From Neobacillus niacini NBRC 15566 (GTDB lineage Bacteria > Bacillota > Bacilli > Bacillales > Cytobacillaceae): a stretch of DNA of 64,000 nucleotides. The notes under the pieces were generated by a model. It ran no database searches. It was not told where the DNA came from and saw only the letters and a program-made list of their open reading frames with translations. This document shows positions 54,201-62,913 of the stretch, one piece after another. The stretch covers positions 124,001-188,000 of the forward strand of contig NZ_BCVA01000003.1 in the NCBI RefSeq assembly GCF_001591505.1, written 5' to 3'. The translations under genes were made by a program, and so were the position numbers. Position 1 is the first letter of the stretch. Each line of letters opens with the position of its first letter.

Positions 54201-54608
54201 CTAGAGAGATTCCAAGAAACACAAGAAACACAAATTAGAAATAACCGAAACATTCATGAACATGATTTCATTAGGGGAGCGGTCGAAATATCGAAAGTTA
54301 GAAAAGAGGGAATTAGTAATATCTTAGATTTAGTGTTGGCTTATGACCAAGAATTTATCTCCAATCCTTCGTTAACGGAGCGAGCCGACCGTCTACGACA
54401 ATGTCTATTAACAGAGATTTGTGAGTACTTCAAAAAGGTAAAGAGATCGGAGTCGGCAAAACGGGGAGCAGCAAATTTGATTTATCAGCTTTGGAAGGAA
54501 TCTGAAGTCAGACAAAGAACACCACAAGATACAGAAGAGTACCAAAAGTGGTTGAATGATATTAATAATAAACTGAACTCACTAGATCAAGAACGAGTTT
54601 TAGTATAG
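51249..54608 (+). CDS. Large tubulin/FtsZ-like protein (Tubulin_2 family)
   Basis: The 1119-residue protein starts with TILIGLGGIGSNIANMVYGR, a GxGGxG at residues 11-16, has an acidic DTD at 41-43 and the tubulin/FtsZ phosphate-binding signature GGTGSG at 147-152. These place the first ~350 residues in the FtsZ/tubulin superfamily (Tubulin_2, PF13809-like), distinct from FtsZ. The remaining ~750 residues are largely helical with charged coiled-coil stretches and no named domain that I recognise. AGAGGTGG lies before ATG 51249. Related proteins are known to be encoded with vWA proteins and have been proposed to remodel membranes. Polymerisation and GTP use here are untested. Confidence 0.85.
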   Translation: MNFNVPTILIGLGGIGSNIANMVYGRVPPKQRGRVAIHAFDTDANSISKLEHLRNSATQTSTSHSVNEYLQANPEVLKWFPNNPQIKRKTMTDGAGQVRAVSRLAFRSAMSQGKLNAMWDGIERIFPVDSHAESYNVRVIIISSLVGGTGSGIFLQIALYLREMLERKLNSESVLIRGVFLLPDILVRSNTVDQTEWEAVQGNGYASLKELNAISLSASGNHKQNVTIELEYRPNQIDLEGRTAHAITDKHLPYDFCFLFDYENTKGQHLTNVSEYIDQVARSVYLQLFSPISARSFSQEDNQIRSLVESNGQARYCGAGVASLTYPYEEIVDYCALKWSVSGLDDSWLRLDKLFNDENKRHDDDLRNGIHNEKPKIRELYVKYFEQIVNDQEKPNPFFRQLDYQVHEIEDKGKKGASKADIFLSEVEEYAKKVLKDDVELKEDYEDHCVLDLGKLKIKDRAKQEINRMESALEDFAKEINKKINEYSHFIVYQIIDADYHSPNGANGSRFQLNTWILKKDSPIHPVGVRYLLYSIHNKLIKKISHLKEENRRYKEQIDRYQDIYDLDRNDGDVDDAVRRVDKALKQGFVSSVFRNQFKDFIDEYTEKASHQLSTLNRYKNSMLLELVFSALNQSIKEMIEDWQRFFDHLIETRETLLVEINQLARKFDGVSDPTKRYVLANKEMMEQTWERICQSVDHGFLPDSISQTIYQSLYKRFIERKNNRGAEEFYKETKVEVFFRENVLNFCRKELASKHHDKLDLSITKAIRIEAGRLGLDPDDYLYKRMKAIEELAQPYVPITNEYRSLKYWGLHTESFNQLSEQLQNELFNEKQIVDDAFKRNEIVCYRAHYGLSVSDFTKFSSGKNGKPPGVYYEAYHRLVSKLNEDENRTITPHLDRNWHLPAYMPDLNPERAELETNRTDRALLLGVIYGWLQLVSSDGKRVYQYSGNQGTKLLLKFGEKVEEDTFNLHEALPHNPVIYDEILERFQETQETQIRNNRNIHEHDFIRGAVEISKVRKEGISNILDLVLAYDQEFISNPSLTERADRLRQCLLTEICEYFKKVKRSESAKRGAANLIYQLWKESEVRQRTPQDTEEYQKWLNDINNKLNSLDQERVLV

Positions 54609-54633
54609 CATGTTTAAAAAGGAGTGATCTTTG

Positions 54634-56802
54634 ATGCACTCAATCGTGATTCATTTTGGCAAAAAGTATGAGGATTGGCATTTAGTTGAGCCATTCTTTT
54701 ACAAGCTGCAGAATTGTAATGAATTAACCTTTTACTGGGAGGAGGAGGCCACGGCCTCTAATCCTCTTTTTTTATCATTAGTGGATCGAATGATTGAACA
54801 TCTTGACCGTCACCGAATTAAGGATTGGCAGTTAATTATTCTATTGAATTTAGATAATGAATTAAATAAAAAGTTACGACTCACAACGCACCTTTCGGAA
54901 ATAAGAAGAGACCTGCTTGATCCTTTAAAAGACAAAGGATTCTATCCTTCCCAAAGTATTTTACATTTAATTGACATGATCAGAAGAACCTCTACCTATG
55001 CGCCAATAGAAGAAGGGTTAAAACGGTATTGGGAACTTGACCATTTTGGCTATCTTCAAAAGAGCCCTGGGTGGCCAATAGTGGGTAATGCCTTCATACA
55101 GGAGGAGATTAAACAGCTTGATGAAGAATGGGGGGAACCTATTCAGCTTCAAGATATCATCTTAGACCAACCAAGTGCAGAATTTATGGAGGCATTGGAA
55201 ATGAAATGTGAGCGGGTCATGACCTGCCTAGCTAAAAAGATAGACAAAAAGAAGGATTATTTGTTGTTACGTGGAGAGAAGCCGAGTCATGATGAATGGA
55301 TGACCAAGGAACAATTAGATATCGTCATGGAAGATTTCGAGAAAAAGATTAAGCAAATACGTACGTTGCCGTTAACTCCTTCTTTAACAAACTTTACTCC
55401 ATCAGGGGAGCTCTCAAGCAGTTTGAAGTACCATGTTGGTATCCAAAGTGAAATCGGTGATATTCGCCTCATTCGTCAGGAAATCATTCAAAATTCTCAT
55501 CGGGAAAGAATGAAAGGTTTTTTGGAACTTAGTTATTTTCTTCTTACGATTAGCCAACATCCAAAACTAGTTGAAAGGTTGGAAAAGGGAAGTACGAGTG
55601 TGATACAAATCTCGTTAGAAACTGAGAAGCTGGTAACATTACTCAATCATTATTTTATGAGTTTGTTAAAGGCAAAAAGGCAATTAGAGGACCAATTGTT
55701 GCTCCAAAACCAGTTTCATACCAATCGATTTCGAGACGATGAATTTTCTCCTTATACGGCACCAAGTATTGAAAAAGTAAGAGAAATCTCGCAACCACTG
55801 TCCCAAAATTCAGAAATTACCTATCAATTCTATGACCAATGGCAGGATCAGCTTTATAAAGCTGAAACCATACTCATGAATCGCGAAACTGAACTGCTAA
55901 AAAAGTCACGAGAAGCGATTCTAAAATTGCATGCTGTAAAAAGAAGGAATGACTTTTTGGAAGAGGAAGAATGGGTTGAAATCAATGACTATAAACAAGA
56001 CATCCAAAAAAAAATTAGTAATATGGAAAGGGATGTCATCCATTCGGCCCCTGGCACATCCGAAGCTCTATCTAAATGGAAAAATTTTGTGACGCAAGCG
56101 AAAAACCAAATGCATTTTCTCCTGCAGCTACTTCCAAACCAACGTCAGTTTCTGACGGTGAGTACCCTGATTTTTTTGGTCCTTTTCATTCCTTTTCTGC
56201 AAATGTCGGGTTCCTTTGAATCTACTAAGGTAACAGCCTATTTTTACGGTATTGGGTTAGTTGTCACCCTTCTTGTTACGTATATCGGGTATTACTTAAC
56301 GAGACAAAAATCCTATCAACAAATATGGAAGTTTCAAGAAAAAACCTATGAATATACCGAGACCATTTATCAAATGCAAGTGGAGGCCCAACACCGCTAT
56401 AATGACTACTTAAACCATTTATTTAAGCTTTTCACGTTACGTAAATATCTCGAAAAACTATCCCTAATCGGAGAAGAAAAGAAGGAAAAGAATCTTCTTT
56501 ACCGCTACCACCTTATTAAACTAGACGAATTCGTCCAGACGACAAATCGATTGCTTCATATCCTTCAAATGAATAAAGAATCATTTTCTACTAAACAAGA
56601 TTTAAGGGTTCCGGGGATTAAATTTGAAAAAGGTATCATCGAGAATCCAATCTATTCTCCGTTTCAACAGTTAGGGGTACAGGGGCCAAATGGAAATGGA
56701 ATTGAAGTGTATCTCGGTAGTGCTATCGAACAATACCCAACCACTTATATTCATGAACTTGAGCAAATTCGAATCCAAGAAGATAAGGTGTATAAACTAT
56801 GA
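54634..56802 (+). CDS. Coiled-coil membrane protein of the tubulin-like operon
   Basis: The 722-residue protein starts at ATG 54634 behind AAGGAG. The N-terminal ~500 residues are soluble and rich in charged helices, then two membrane segments follow (about 505-523 and 533-553), then another ~170 residues with coiled-coil character and a C-terminal tail (ENPIYSPFQQLGVQGPNGNG). I recognise no family. The last codons overlap the next gene by four bases (ATGA). A cytoplasmic scaffold or adaptor tying the tubulin-like protein to the membrane is an obvious but unproven idea. Confidence 0.8.
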   Translation: MHSIVIHFGKKYEDWHLVEPFFYKLQNCNELTFYWEEEATASNPLFLSLVDRMIEHLDRHRIKDWQLIILLNLDNELNKKLRLTTHLSEIRRDLLDPLKDKGFYPSQSILHLIDMIRRTSTYAPIEEGLKRYWELDHFGYLQKSPGWPIVGNAFIQEEIKQLDEEWGEPIQLQDIILDQPSAEFMEALEMKCERVMTCLAKKIDKKKDYLLLRGEKPSHDEWMTKEQLDIVMEDFEKKIKQIRTLPLTPSLTNFTPSGELSSSLKYHVGIQSEIGDIRLIRQEIIQNSHRERMKGFLELSYFLLTISQHPKLVERLEKGSTSVIQISLETEKLVTLLNHYFMSLLKAKRQLEDQLLLQNQFHTNRFRDDEFSPYTAPSIEKVREISQPLSQNSEITYQFYDQWQDQLYKAETILMNRETELLKKSREAILKLHAVKRRNDFLEEEEWVEINDYKQDIQKKISNMERDVIHSAPGTSEALSKWKNFVTQAKNQMHFLLQLLPNQRQFLTVSTLIFLVLFIPFLQMSGSFESTKVTAYFYGIGLVVTLLVTYIGYYLTRQKSYQQIWKFQEKTYEYTETIYQMQVEAQHRYNDYLNHLFKLFTLRKYLEKLSLIGEEKKEKNLLYRYHLIKLDEFVQTTNRLLHILQMNKESFSTKQDLRVPGIKFEKGIIENPIYSPFQQLGVQGPNGNGIEVYLGSAIEQYPTTYIHELEQIRIQEDKVYKL

Positions 56803-59800
56803 ACTTATACCTTGAAGTATTAGGAAGTTTTGTTGTTTTAGCAATATTTATCACTCTTCTCTATACGGCGAACTTCTCGGAGAATCAACGCTATAAACAA
56901 CTTTACCTTCCATTAGTGTCATTATTTATCTGCTTATCCTGGCTTCTATTGGATGAGTGGATTACGGGTGTATATGAAGAACTTCTTGAAGAAAGAATGC
57001 CTTCTCTATTGTCGAATATCCAACTGTTGATAAATTTAACGATGTTGTTTTCGGTAGTATCTCTAAAATGGTGTTGGAAAATCACAGGAAGTCTACAGAA
57101 TAAGACTGTTGGAAATAATCGTTTTTTGAAACCCTTTGTGAAAATAGTAAAAAAGGCTGTCTCTTATCTTTATCCGACAGAGCTTGTGAACCGTTCGAAA
57201 ACGAAGCTATCGGAACAGGGCAGCGTTTCTCTTGTTTATTTTAAAAGCAGGGGCCAGATTTACTTAAAAAAGGAGTGGACCTATCTATCAACCTTTTTTA
57301 AGATTGCAGCGATTTTCCCACTGCTTCTTCTGGTGCTGCTAATCATTTCAAATGTATACGAACTTTCAATACTTTCTTATTTGCCGGCATATCCTATTAT
57401 CTCTTTTATACTATTATTGGAGATTGCTTGGTTTTTAAATGGGCAAAAGGTTTCCTATAGTGAAGGTTATATTGCTGGTAACGATGCCGTTGCTAGAAGA
57501 CTAACAACCTATGATGAATTATTTGATCAATACAAGGTAATATGGGAAGACCGACTGCTTACGTCAGGGATTGTAAGAGAGAATGAGCATTTTCATCATC
57601 GAAAAAATCATTTTTCCTATCATAATTTCTCGCCAGACCTAGAACATCAATTAATTATTCATTCTATTTGTGAGGAATTAAAGAAAAAGAACATGATTAT
57701 CGATGAAAGTTATACGACGATGATGTCAGAAATCATTCAAGAACATGATGTGATGATTGAAGATGTCAATTATAACGATTTTTCTTCCTATTTCTTTCCA
57801 GCGTTGTATCAATTGCTTGCCAAAAACAAGAAGGTATTAATTATTGCACACTGCCAAGATGGTGCAATGGAAGCGGTAGACTGGGTGTCAAAGGGAATTA
57901 AGGTTGTGTCAGGGGTGGAACAGTTATGGAAGGTTAGCACCTTTTTAGAGGCACTTGAACAAAATATGAATCCAGATGTATTGATTGTTTCGCCGGATAC
58001 GTTAAAGGAGAAACGATTTTTGCACTACTTACGGCAGTTAGAAAAAACAAAGCTTATGGAAGGTATATTGTTGTTACATGCCGAAAAGCTTTTTCCAACC
58101 TATTCCACCATCATCCACTCTTTTAACTTAAATGTTAGGGAGCTAATTGGAAAAAAGCCGCAATATATCATTTTAACAGAGTGGTATGATGGACTAGAAC
58201 ATACTGTCCGATCGATCCTGCAATGTGAGCCTAGAGATATCGTTGCTCCGCCCGGCAACAGCCCAAATTTCTACTATATGGTTTGGAAAAATGAAGGTGA
58301 AAAATGGTTTCAGCAAAAGATCCTTCCAAAATTCTCGCACCGTCAACTAGAAGCAGAAGTGGTCTTATCGATTCCTGCATTAAAGGCAAATATTGAACCT
58401 GTTCACTTCATCAACCAGCAATACACCAATGTTAAGGAAAGTATTCACGAAATGATCGATATGAAGCATCACTTATTTGATCTTGGGTTTGATTTAGAAA
58501 CGTTGGATCACTTGGGAAAAATGATTCAGGTCCTGGATAGTAACCTTACGATTCCGGTGGATGATTTTACACTTTTTTTCATTCGCGATAATCAGTATAA
58601 TTTAGTACGGCGTTTAAATTTGTGGAAAGGAACCGGAAAAGTGGCTTCCTTCATTCACATCGTGAGCCCTCCATATTTACTTCGAGATTACTTAGCAGAT
58701 CAGTTGGATTTCTATTTGAGTACGAATCGGACCATTGCACCTTTAGCTCCACGCTTATCCCAATCACTCTGGAGCATTGCGTATGGTCTATTAGAACGAT
58801 TATGTCATTTTTATATCATGGAAGAGGAAGTAGAGAGCTATTTAAGTAGAGCGAAAATTAGCTGTTATCGCTCGGTTGTTGAAGGTGTACACGAGTTGTT
58901 CTCGAATGCCTTTGGTCCTAAATTAGCATACCGATTTACGATTGAATCAGAGGAACTAGTAACCTTTGACCGGTCTAAAAAAGATTTTGTTAAGAAAACC
59001 CGATTCAGGATGCCGTATTCAGCTAAGGAAAAGATTTTACCAAAAGGGGTCCGTTTTGTTCAGATTATCCATAACGGCCAATGTCTTTCTGTGATTCTTG
59101 AAGGACATCTCTATCAACAATATCTGCCTGGCCAATACCATTCCTTCAATGGCGAACTTTATAAAATCGAAAAAGTCGATATAGAGCATGGATTTGTGGA
59201 AGTTACCTATGAACACATTTTTGAGCAGAAATACTACCGTCCTATTACGGAGTATAAAATAAGCCAGATGGCAGAGCATCGCAATTTTAAGAAGAAGACT
59301 ATTTCATTGGAACAGTTTGAAATCTGTATGGGATCGGTGCAGGCAGAGGTAAGTGTCAAAATGAACGGTTATGTGGAAATGAGTGAAATGTTAAACTTAA
59401 AATCCATGAAGGTCCATTCTTATCATCAAGATGAGCAGATAACCAGGCAGTATGAGAACGGTCATCTTTTGCAGATTGAGATACGTTCAAAACTGGGGGA
59501 AATTGAAAATGCCAGAAAAATTGAGTTTACTCTTGCTTTATTATTGAATGAGTTGTTTTTATCTTTATTCCCGGATACTCATCATTTTGTGAGGGCTTGT
59601 CCAGCTTTGGATGAATCCTTCTTTGACCAGTCAGTTTCCCAGTCTAAACATTTACAATTGATTACTCCTTCATTCCAAGTAGATCATTATCTTGAGGAGG
59701 AAGGGAGGATCTCACTATATATTATTGAGGATTCGCCTGTGCACCTTGGTTTGTTAGAAGCGATTGGTCATAATTGGGAAAAAATCTTTGATATGTTAAA

Positions 59801-60635
59801 TGACTATCTATTTTGGTTATTACATGAAAGTAACGGAAGTAGTGAATATCTTTATTTCGGTTACGACCACTATCCTAAGGAATTGGCTTTAAGCGAAACT
59901 TTTACGGTTCTAGATACGTTGATAACGAGGAAAAAACTAAGGGAAGTTCGAACAGGCTATCTTGGACATATGCTAGATGGAGAAATCGTAAAGAAGATCA
60001 ACAGCAGTGAAGCGCAATGCGTGTTTTGTGGCAGAACTGTTGCTGCTGCGCAAGTCATTCACCTAAATGATGGCAGACAAAGATGCCTTACTTGTAATGA
60101 GACGGCCATCGACCATGTATTACGAGTGGAGCCACTTTATAGAGAGGTACGTCAATTTTTTAAAGATGTATATTTAGTAAACTTGCCTGAAGATATAGCG
60201 CTATTCGTGTTAAGTATGGATGAAATTCATAAAATGAGTGGTTTACCTTTTATACCAGAGGCAGGTAATCCACGATTGACCGGTAAAGCCAGCATGGATG
60301 ATGATGGAAACTTAAAGGTTCTAGTTGAAAATGGGTCACCGAGAAACCATACACTATCCACCTTAGCGCATGAATTAACCCATATTTGGCAATTGGAGAA
60401 TTTACAAGTGGATCTGTTGCAACTCGAAGAACTTGAGGGATTTGCCTCATGGGTAGAGGTCCACATGATGACTCAAATCGGAGAAGTTCCATACGCCAAT
60501 TTGTTGAAAGAACAACTTGAAAAAGGTCAAGACCCCTATGGCAGGGGTTACCGACTTATAGAAGAGAAATTATCTATCCTCCCATACAATGCGACTCCAT
60601 TTGACTTGTATGTACCTGATGAGGCTGGAATGTAA
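56799..60635 (+). CDS. Membrane protein with degenerate helicase-like core and DA1-like zinc metallopeptidase
   Basis: The 1278-residue protein starts with about five membrane segments in the first ~225 residues. Residues ~340-480 show pieces like an SF2-helicase lobe (VLIIAHCQDGA; DVLIVSPDTL; GILLLHAEKLF; PQYIILTEW) with the DEAH, SAT and Walker A residues lost. Later, YLPGQYHSFNGELYKIEKVD and ISLYIIEDSPVHLGLLEAIG resemble the C-terminal part of MrfA/YprA helicases (YPGA--L--G--Y-VE-LD; YDGYPGG-GLAE). The C-terminal ~210 residues have a zinc ribbon (Cys1074, 1077, 1096, 1099) and HELTH at 1191-1195 with Glu1213, as in DA1-type peptidases. The helicase reading is inference; the zincin motif is directly visible. 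Start overlaps the previous gene (ATGA). Terminator follows. Confidence 0.8.
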   Translation: MNLYLEVLGSFVVLAIFITLLYTANFSENQRYKQLYLPLVSLFICLSWLLLDEWITGVYEELLEERMPSLLSNIQLLINLTMLFSVVSLKWCWKITGSLQNKTVGNNRFLKPFVKIVKKAVSYLYPTELVNRSKTKLSEQGSVSLVYFKSRGQIYLKKEWTYLSTFFKIAAIFPLLLLVLLIISNVYELSILSYLPAYPIISFILLLEIAWFLNGQKVSYSEGYIAGNDAVARRLTTYDELFDQYKVIWEDRLLTSGIVRENEHFHHRKNHFSYHNFSPDLEHQLIIHSICEELKKKNMIIDESYTTMMSEIIQEHDVMIEDVNYNDFSSYFFPALYQLLAKNKKVLIIAHCQDGAMEAVDWVSKGIKVVSGVEQLWKVSTFLEALEQNMNPDVLIVSPDTLKEKRFLHYLRQLEKTKLMEGILLLHAEKLFPTYSTIIHSFNLNVRELIGKKPQYIILTEWYDGLEHTVRSILQCEPRDIVAPPGNSPNFYYMVWKNEGEKWFQQKILPKFSHRQLEAEVVLSIPALKANIEPVHFINQQYTNVKESIHEMIDMKHHLFDLGFDLETLDHLGKMIQVLDSNLTIPVDDFTLFFIRDNQYNLVRRLNLWKGTGKVASFIHIVSPPYLLRDYLADQLDFYLSTNRTIAPLAPRLSQSLWSIAYGLLERLCHFYIMEEEVESYLSRAKISCYRSVVEGVHELFSNAFGPKLAYRFTIESEELVTFDRSKKDFVKKTRFRMPYSAKEKILPKGVRFVQIIHNGQCLSVILEGHLYQQYLPGQYHSFNGELYKIEKVDIEHGFVEVTYEHIFEQKYYRPITEYKISQMAEHRNFKKKTISLEQFEICMGSVQAEVSVKMNGYVEMSEMLNLKSMKVHSYHQDEQITRQYENGHLLQIEIRSKLGEIENARKIEFTLALLLNELFLSLFPDTHHFVRACPALDESFFDQSVSQSKHLQLITPSFQVDHYLEEEGRISLYIIEDSPVHLGLLEAIGHNWEKIFDMLNDYLFWLLHESNGSSEYLYFGYDHYPKELALSETFTVLDTLITRKKLREVRTGYLGHMLDGEIVKKINSSEAQCVFCGRTVAAAQVIHLNDGRQRCLTCNETAIDHVLRVEPLYREVRQFFKDVYLVNLPEDIALFVLSMDEIHKMSGLPFIPEAGNPRLTGKASMDDDGNLKVLVENGSPRNHTLSTLAHELTHIWQLENLQVDLLQLEELEGFASWVEVHMMTQIGEVPYANLLKEQLEKGQDPYGRGYRLIEEKLSILPYNATPFDLYVPDEAGM

Positions 60636-60641
60636 CTAAAT

Positions 60642-60687
60642 AAAAAGAGCTTAGTGTAAAAGGGTTCACACTAAGCTCTTTTTTTTA
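60642..60687 (+). terminator. Intrinsic terminator of the vWA/tubulin-like operon
   Basis: AAAAAGAGCTTAGTGT (60642-60657) pairs with ACACTAAGCTCTTTTT (60668-60683), giving a very long stem with a ten-base loop and further T residues. It can act in both directions. Confidence 0.93.
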
Positions 60688-60874
60688 TTAAGATTACGGA
60701 TAAAGTCGGTTTATATTAAATGTTAATGAGGCTGCCTACTAGAAATTGTCCCATCCTAACGATTAGTTCTGAAGTTCTCTAAATGAAATATTGTTCTAAT
60801 GTCTTCATTTCATGTAAAATAAGTAAATGAGGCGTTAAGGAATTGTAAATAATCAAAAGCATGGGGGACATAAA

Positions 60875-61825
60875 GTGTCGTATCAATTGAAAAAAGGAAT
60901 TAAATTGTTTGCACTAAATTCAAATCAAAGCTTGGCAAAGGAAATAGCTAAGCATTTAGGTTGTGAGGTTGGAAGGAGCTCGGTCACTCAATTTAGCGAT
61001 GGAGAAATTCAGGTGAATATAGAAGAAAGTGTGCGTGGCTCTGACGTTTATGTCGTTCAGTCCACTTCACACCCGAATAATGACCATATCATGGAGCTGC
61101 TCATTATGATTGACGCATTAAAAAGAGCATCAGCAAAAATGATTAATGTAGTTATTCCTTATTACAGCTATGCACGTCAGGATCGAAAAGCAAGATCACG
61201 TGAGCCAATAACTGCCAAATTAATTGCGAATCTCCTTGAAAAATCAGGTGCTACCAGGATACTCACGATGGATTTTCATTCACCGCAGGTACAGGGCTTT
61301 TTTGATATTCCTGTAGATCATTTAATTGGAATTCCAATTCTTTCAGAATACTTTGAGAGAAAGGGACTTGAGGATGTGGTTGTCGTTGCCCCACATAACG
61401 GTGCTGTTGGAAGAGCGAGGAAGATGGCCAAGTACTTAAATGCCCCGATTGCCCTCATTGATCGACGTCGACCTGAACCTAATGTTTCCGAAGTTTTGGA
61501 GATTATTGGAAACGTAGAAGGGAAAAATGCCATTATTGTTGATGACTTAATTAATACTGCAGCTACGCAGACTTTTGCAGCCAAAGCATTAGTAGAGCAT
61601 GGGGCAAAGACAGTCTATGCTTGCTGTACACATGCTGTTCTCTCACAATCTGCTGTTGAAAACATTGAATCATCAGCAATTGAGGAATTAGTGATAACGA
61701 ACACGATTGAGCAGACTGAGGAAAAGAGAATTAATAAAATTAAGATGCTGTCTGTGGCCCCATTACTAGCAGAGGCTATTGACCGAATTCATAATGAAAG
61801 AGCAGTGAGTCCTTTATTTGAATAA
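60875..61825 (+). CDS. prs: Ribose-phosphate pyrophosphokinase (PRPP synthetase), probable second copy
   Basis: Prs makes PRPP from ribose-5-phosphate and ATP. The 316-residue protein has [19 protein letters not shown], the flexible loop [20 protein letters not shown] with catalytic basic residues, [22 protein letters not shown] and the PRPP-binding loop [14 protein letters not shown]. In Bacillus the housekeeping prs lies beside glmU; here it stands alone, so it is probably an extra copy. The PRPP loop has DDLINTAAT in place of the usual DDMIDTAGT, which may alter activity. The start is GTG 60875 behind GGGGGA. Confidence 0.92.
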   Translation: MSYQLKKGIKLFALNSNQSLAKEIAKHLGCEVGRSSVTQFSDGEIQVNIEESVRGSDVYVVQSTSHPNNDHIMELLIMIDALKRASAKMINVVIPYYSYARQDRKARSREPITAKLIANLLEKSGATRILTMDFHSPQVQGFFDIPVDHLIGIPILSEYFERKGLEDVVVVAPHNGAVGRARKMAKYLNAPIALIDRRRPEPNVSEVLEIIGNVEGKNAIIVDDLINTAATQTFAAKALVEHGAKTVYACCTHAVLSQSAVENIESSAIEELVITNTIEQTEEKRINKIKMLSVAPLLAEAIDRIHNERAVSPLFE

Positions 61826-61838
61826 GTAAAAGAAGAAT

Positions 61839-61866
61839 GAGTCGTGATAATCGCGGCTCTTTTATT
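61839..61866 (+). terminator. Intrinsic terminator after prs
   Basis: GAGTCGTGA (61839-61847) and TCGCGGCTC (61851-61859) form a nine-pair stem with two G-U pairs, a TAA loop, and a following TTTTA. Confidence 0.8.
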
Positions 61867-61890
61867 ATCTCTTCAATCAATATCCGATGT

Positions 61891-62718
61891 TTATAATCCA
61901 ATTTTTTTATCTAATATTCCTGTTCTTTTAGCCCCTTCAATGACAGTGTATTCTTTCTTTTTGTAAGCAAACCAATACGCCATTCCGATAAAGAGAGCTC
62001 CGCCGACTGCATTACCTAAGAAAACAGGAATAAAGTTACTTAAATAATCCATCCATGTGAGATGTCCAGCAAATATCGCTGCCGGAATAACAAACATATT
62101 GGCGACCACGTGTTGGAAGCCGATTGCAACAAAAGCCATGGTCGGGAACCAAATTCCTGCGATTTTACCAATCATGTCTTCGCTGCCATACGATAACCAT
62201 ACAGCCGCAGCCACAAGCCAGTTGCACCCTATACCAGAGACAAAAGCTTGAAGAAAGGAAGCACTTATTTTATGTTCAGCAATATGAATCGTACTCTCTA
62301 AGTATGCGCCTGTTTCTGTTAACCCAACGATATGTCCGAAGAAATAAGCAACGAAAATCGCACCAAGAAAATTGCTTATCGTGATGAGCAGCCAGTTAAG
62401 CAAAACTTGTTTTGTTTTTATTTTATTCGCAAATTTTGCTAATGGAACGACCATCATATTTCCTGTTAGAAGTTCTCCACCTGCGATTAATGTCAAAATC
62501 AGTCCGATTGGAAAGACAGAGGCCCCTAAAATCGCGCTAAGTCCGGTTAAACTTTCTGATAAGGGAGCGGTGACGCGGATATATAAAAGGAATCCTAACG
62601 AAATAAATGCACCTGCCTGGAACCCTAATAGTATGGTTGTTAGTAATGGGTAACTTGTCTTTTTAATTCCATTTTTAATTGATATTTCTAGAATTTGATC
62701 GGGTTTATGTAATGACAT
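61891..62718 (-). CDS. Formate/nitrite transporter (FNT) family channel
   Basis: The 275-residue protein has six membrane segments and the FNT hallmarks: GFQAGAFISLGFLLYI, AGGELLTGNMMVVPLAKF, SGIGCNWLVAAAVWLSYG and GFQHVVANMFVIPAAIFAG with the central His. The pentameric channel passes formate, nitrite or related monovalent anions. AAGGA lies before ATG 62718; the frame is open to 62766. No formate dehydrogenase or nitrite reductase is adjacent, so the substrate is open. It is divergent from the CotSA-like gene. Confidence 0.92.
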   Translation of the reverse strand: MSLHKPDQILEISIKNGIKKTSYPLLTTILLGFQAGAFISLGFLLYIRVTAPLSESLTGLSAILGASVFPIGLILTLIAGGELLTGNMMVVPLAKFANKIKTKQVLLNWLLITISNFLGAIFVAYFFGHIVGLTETGAYLESTIHIAEHKISASFLQAFVSGIGCNWLVAAAVWLSYGSEDMIGKIAGIWFPTMAFVAIGFQHVVANMFVIPAAIFAGHLTWMDYLSNFIPVFLGNAVGGALFIGMAYWFAYKKKEYTVIEGAKRTGILDKKIGL

Positions 62719-62913
62719 GATTAGATTTCCTTCTTTCGTTTTTGCTACGATTGTGAAGTACATCACATATATTCGCCTTTATTTTAACGCAATAGCGCAT
62801 AAGATGCTGTGAACATTTCATTAACTTTTTTATTTTGGAAGACTTGTCTACACCTTTCTGAACCAGGTGCGTAAGCTAGTAACATAAGGATTTCAGAAAG
62901 GAGTGGAAATAAG

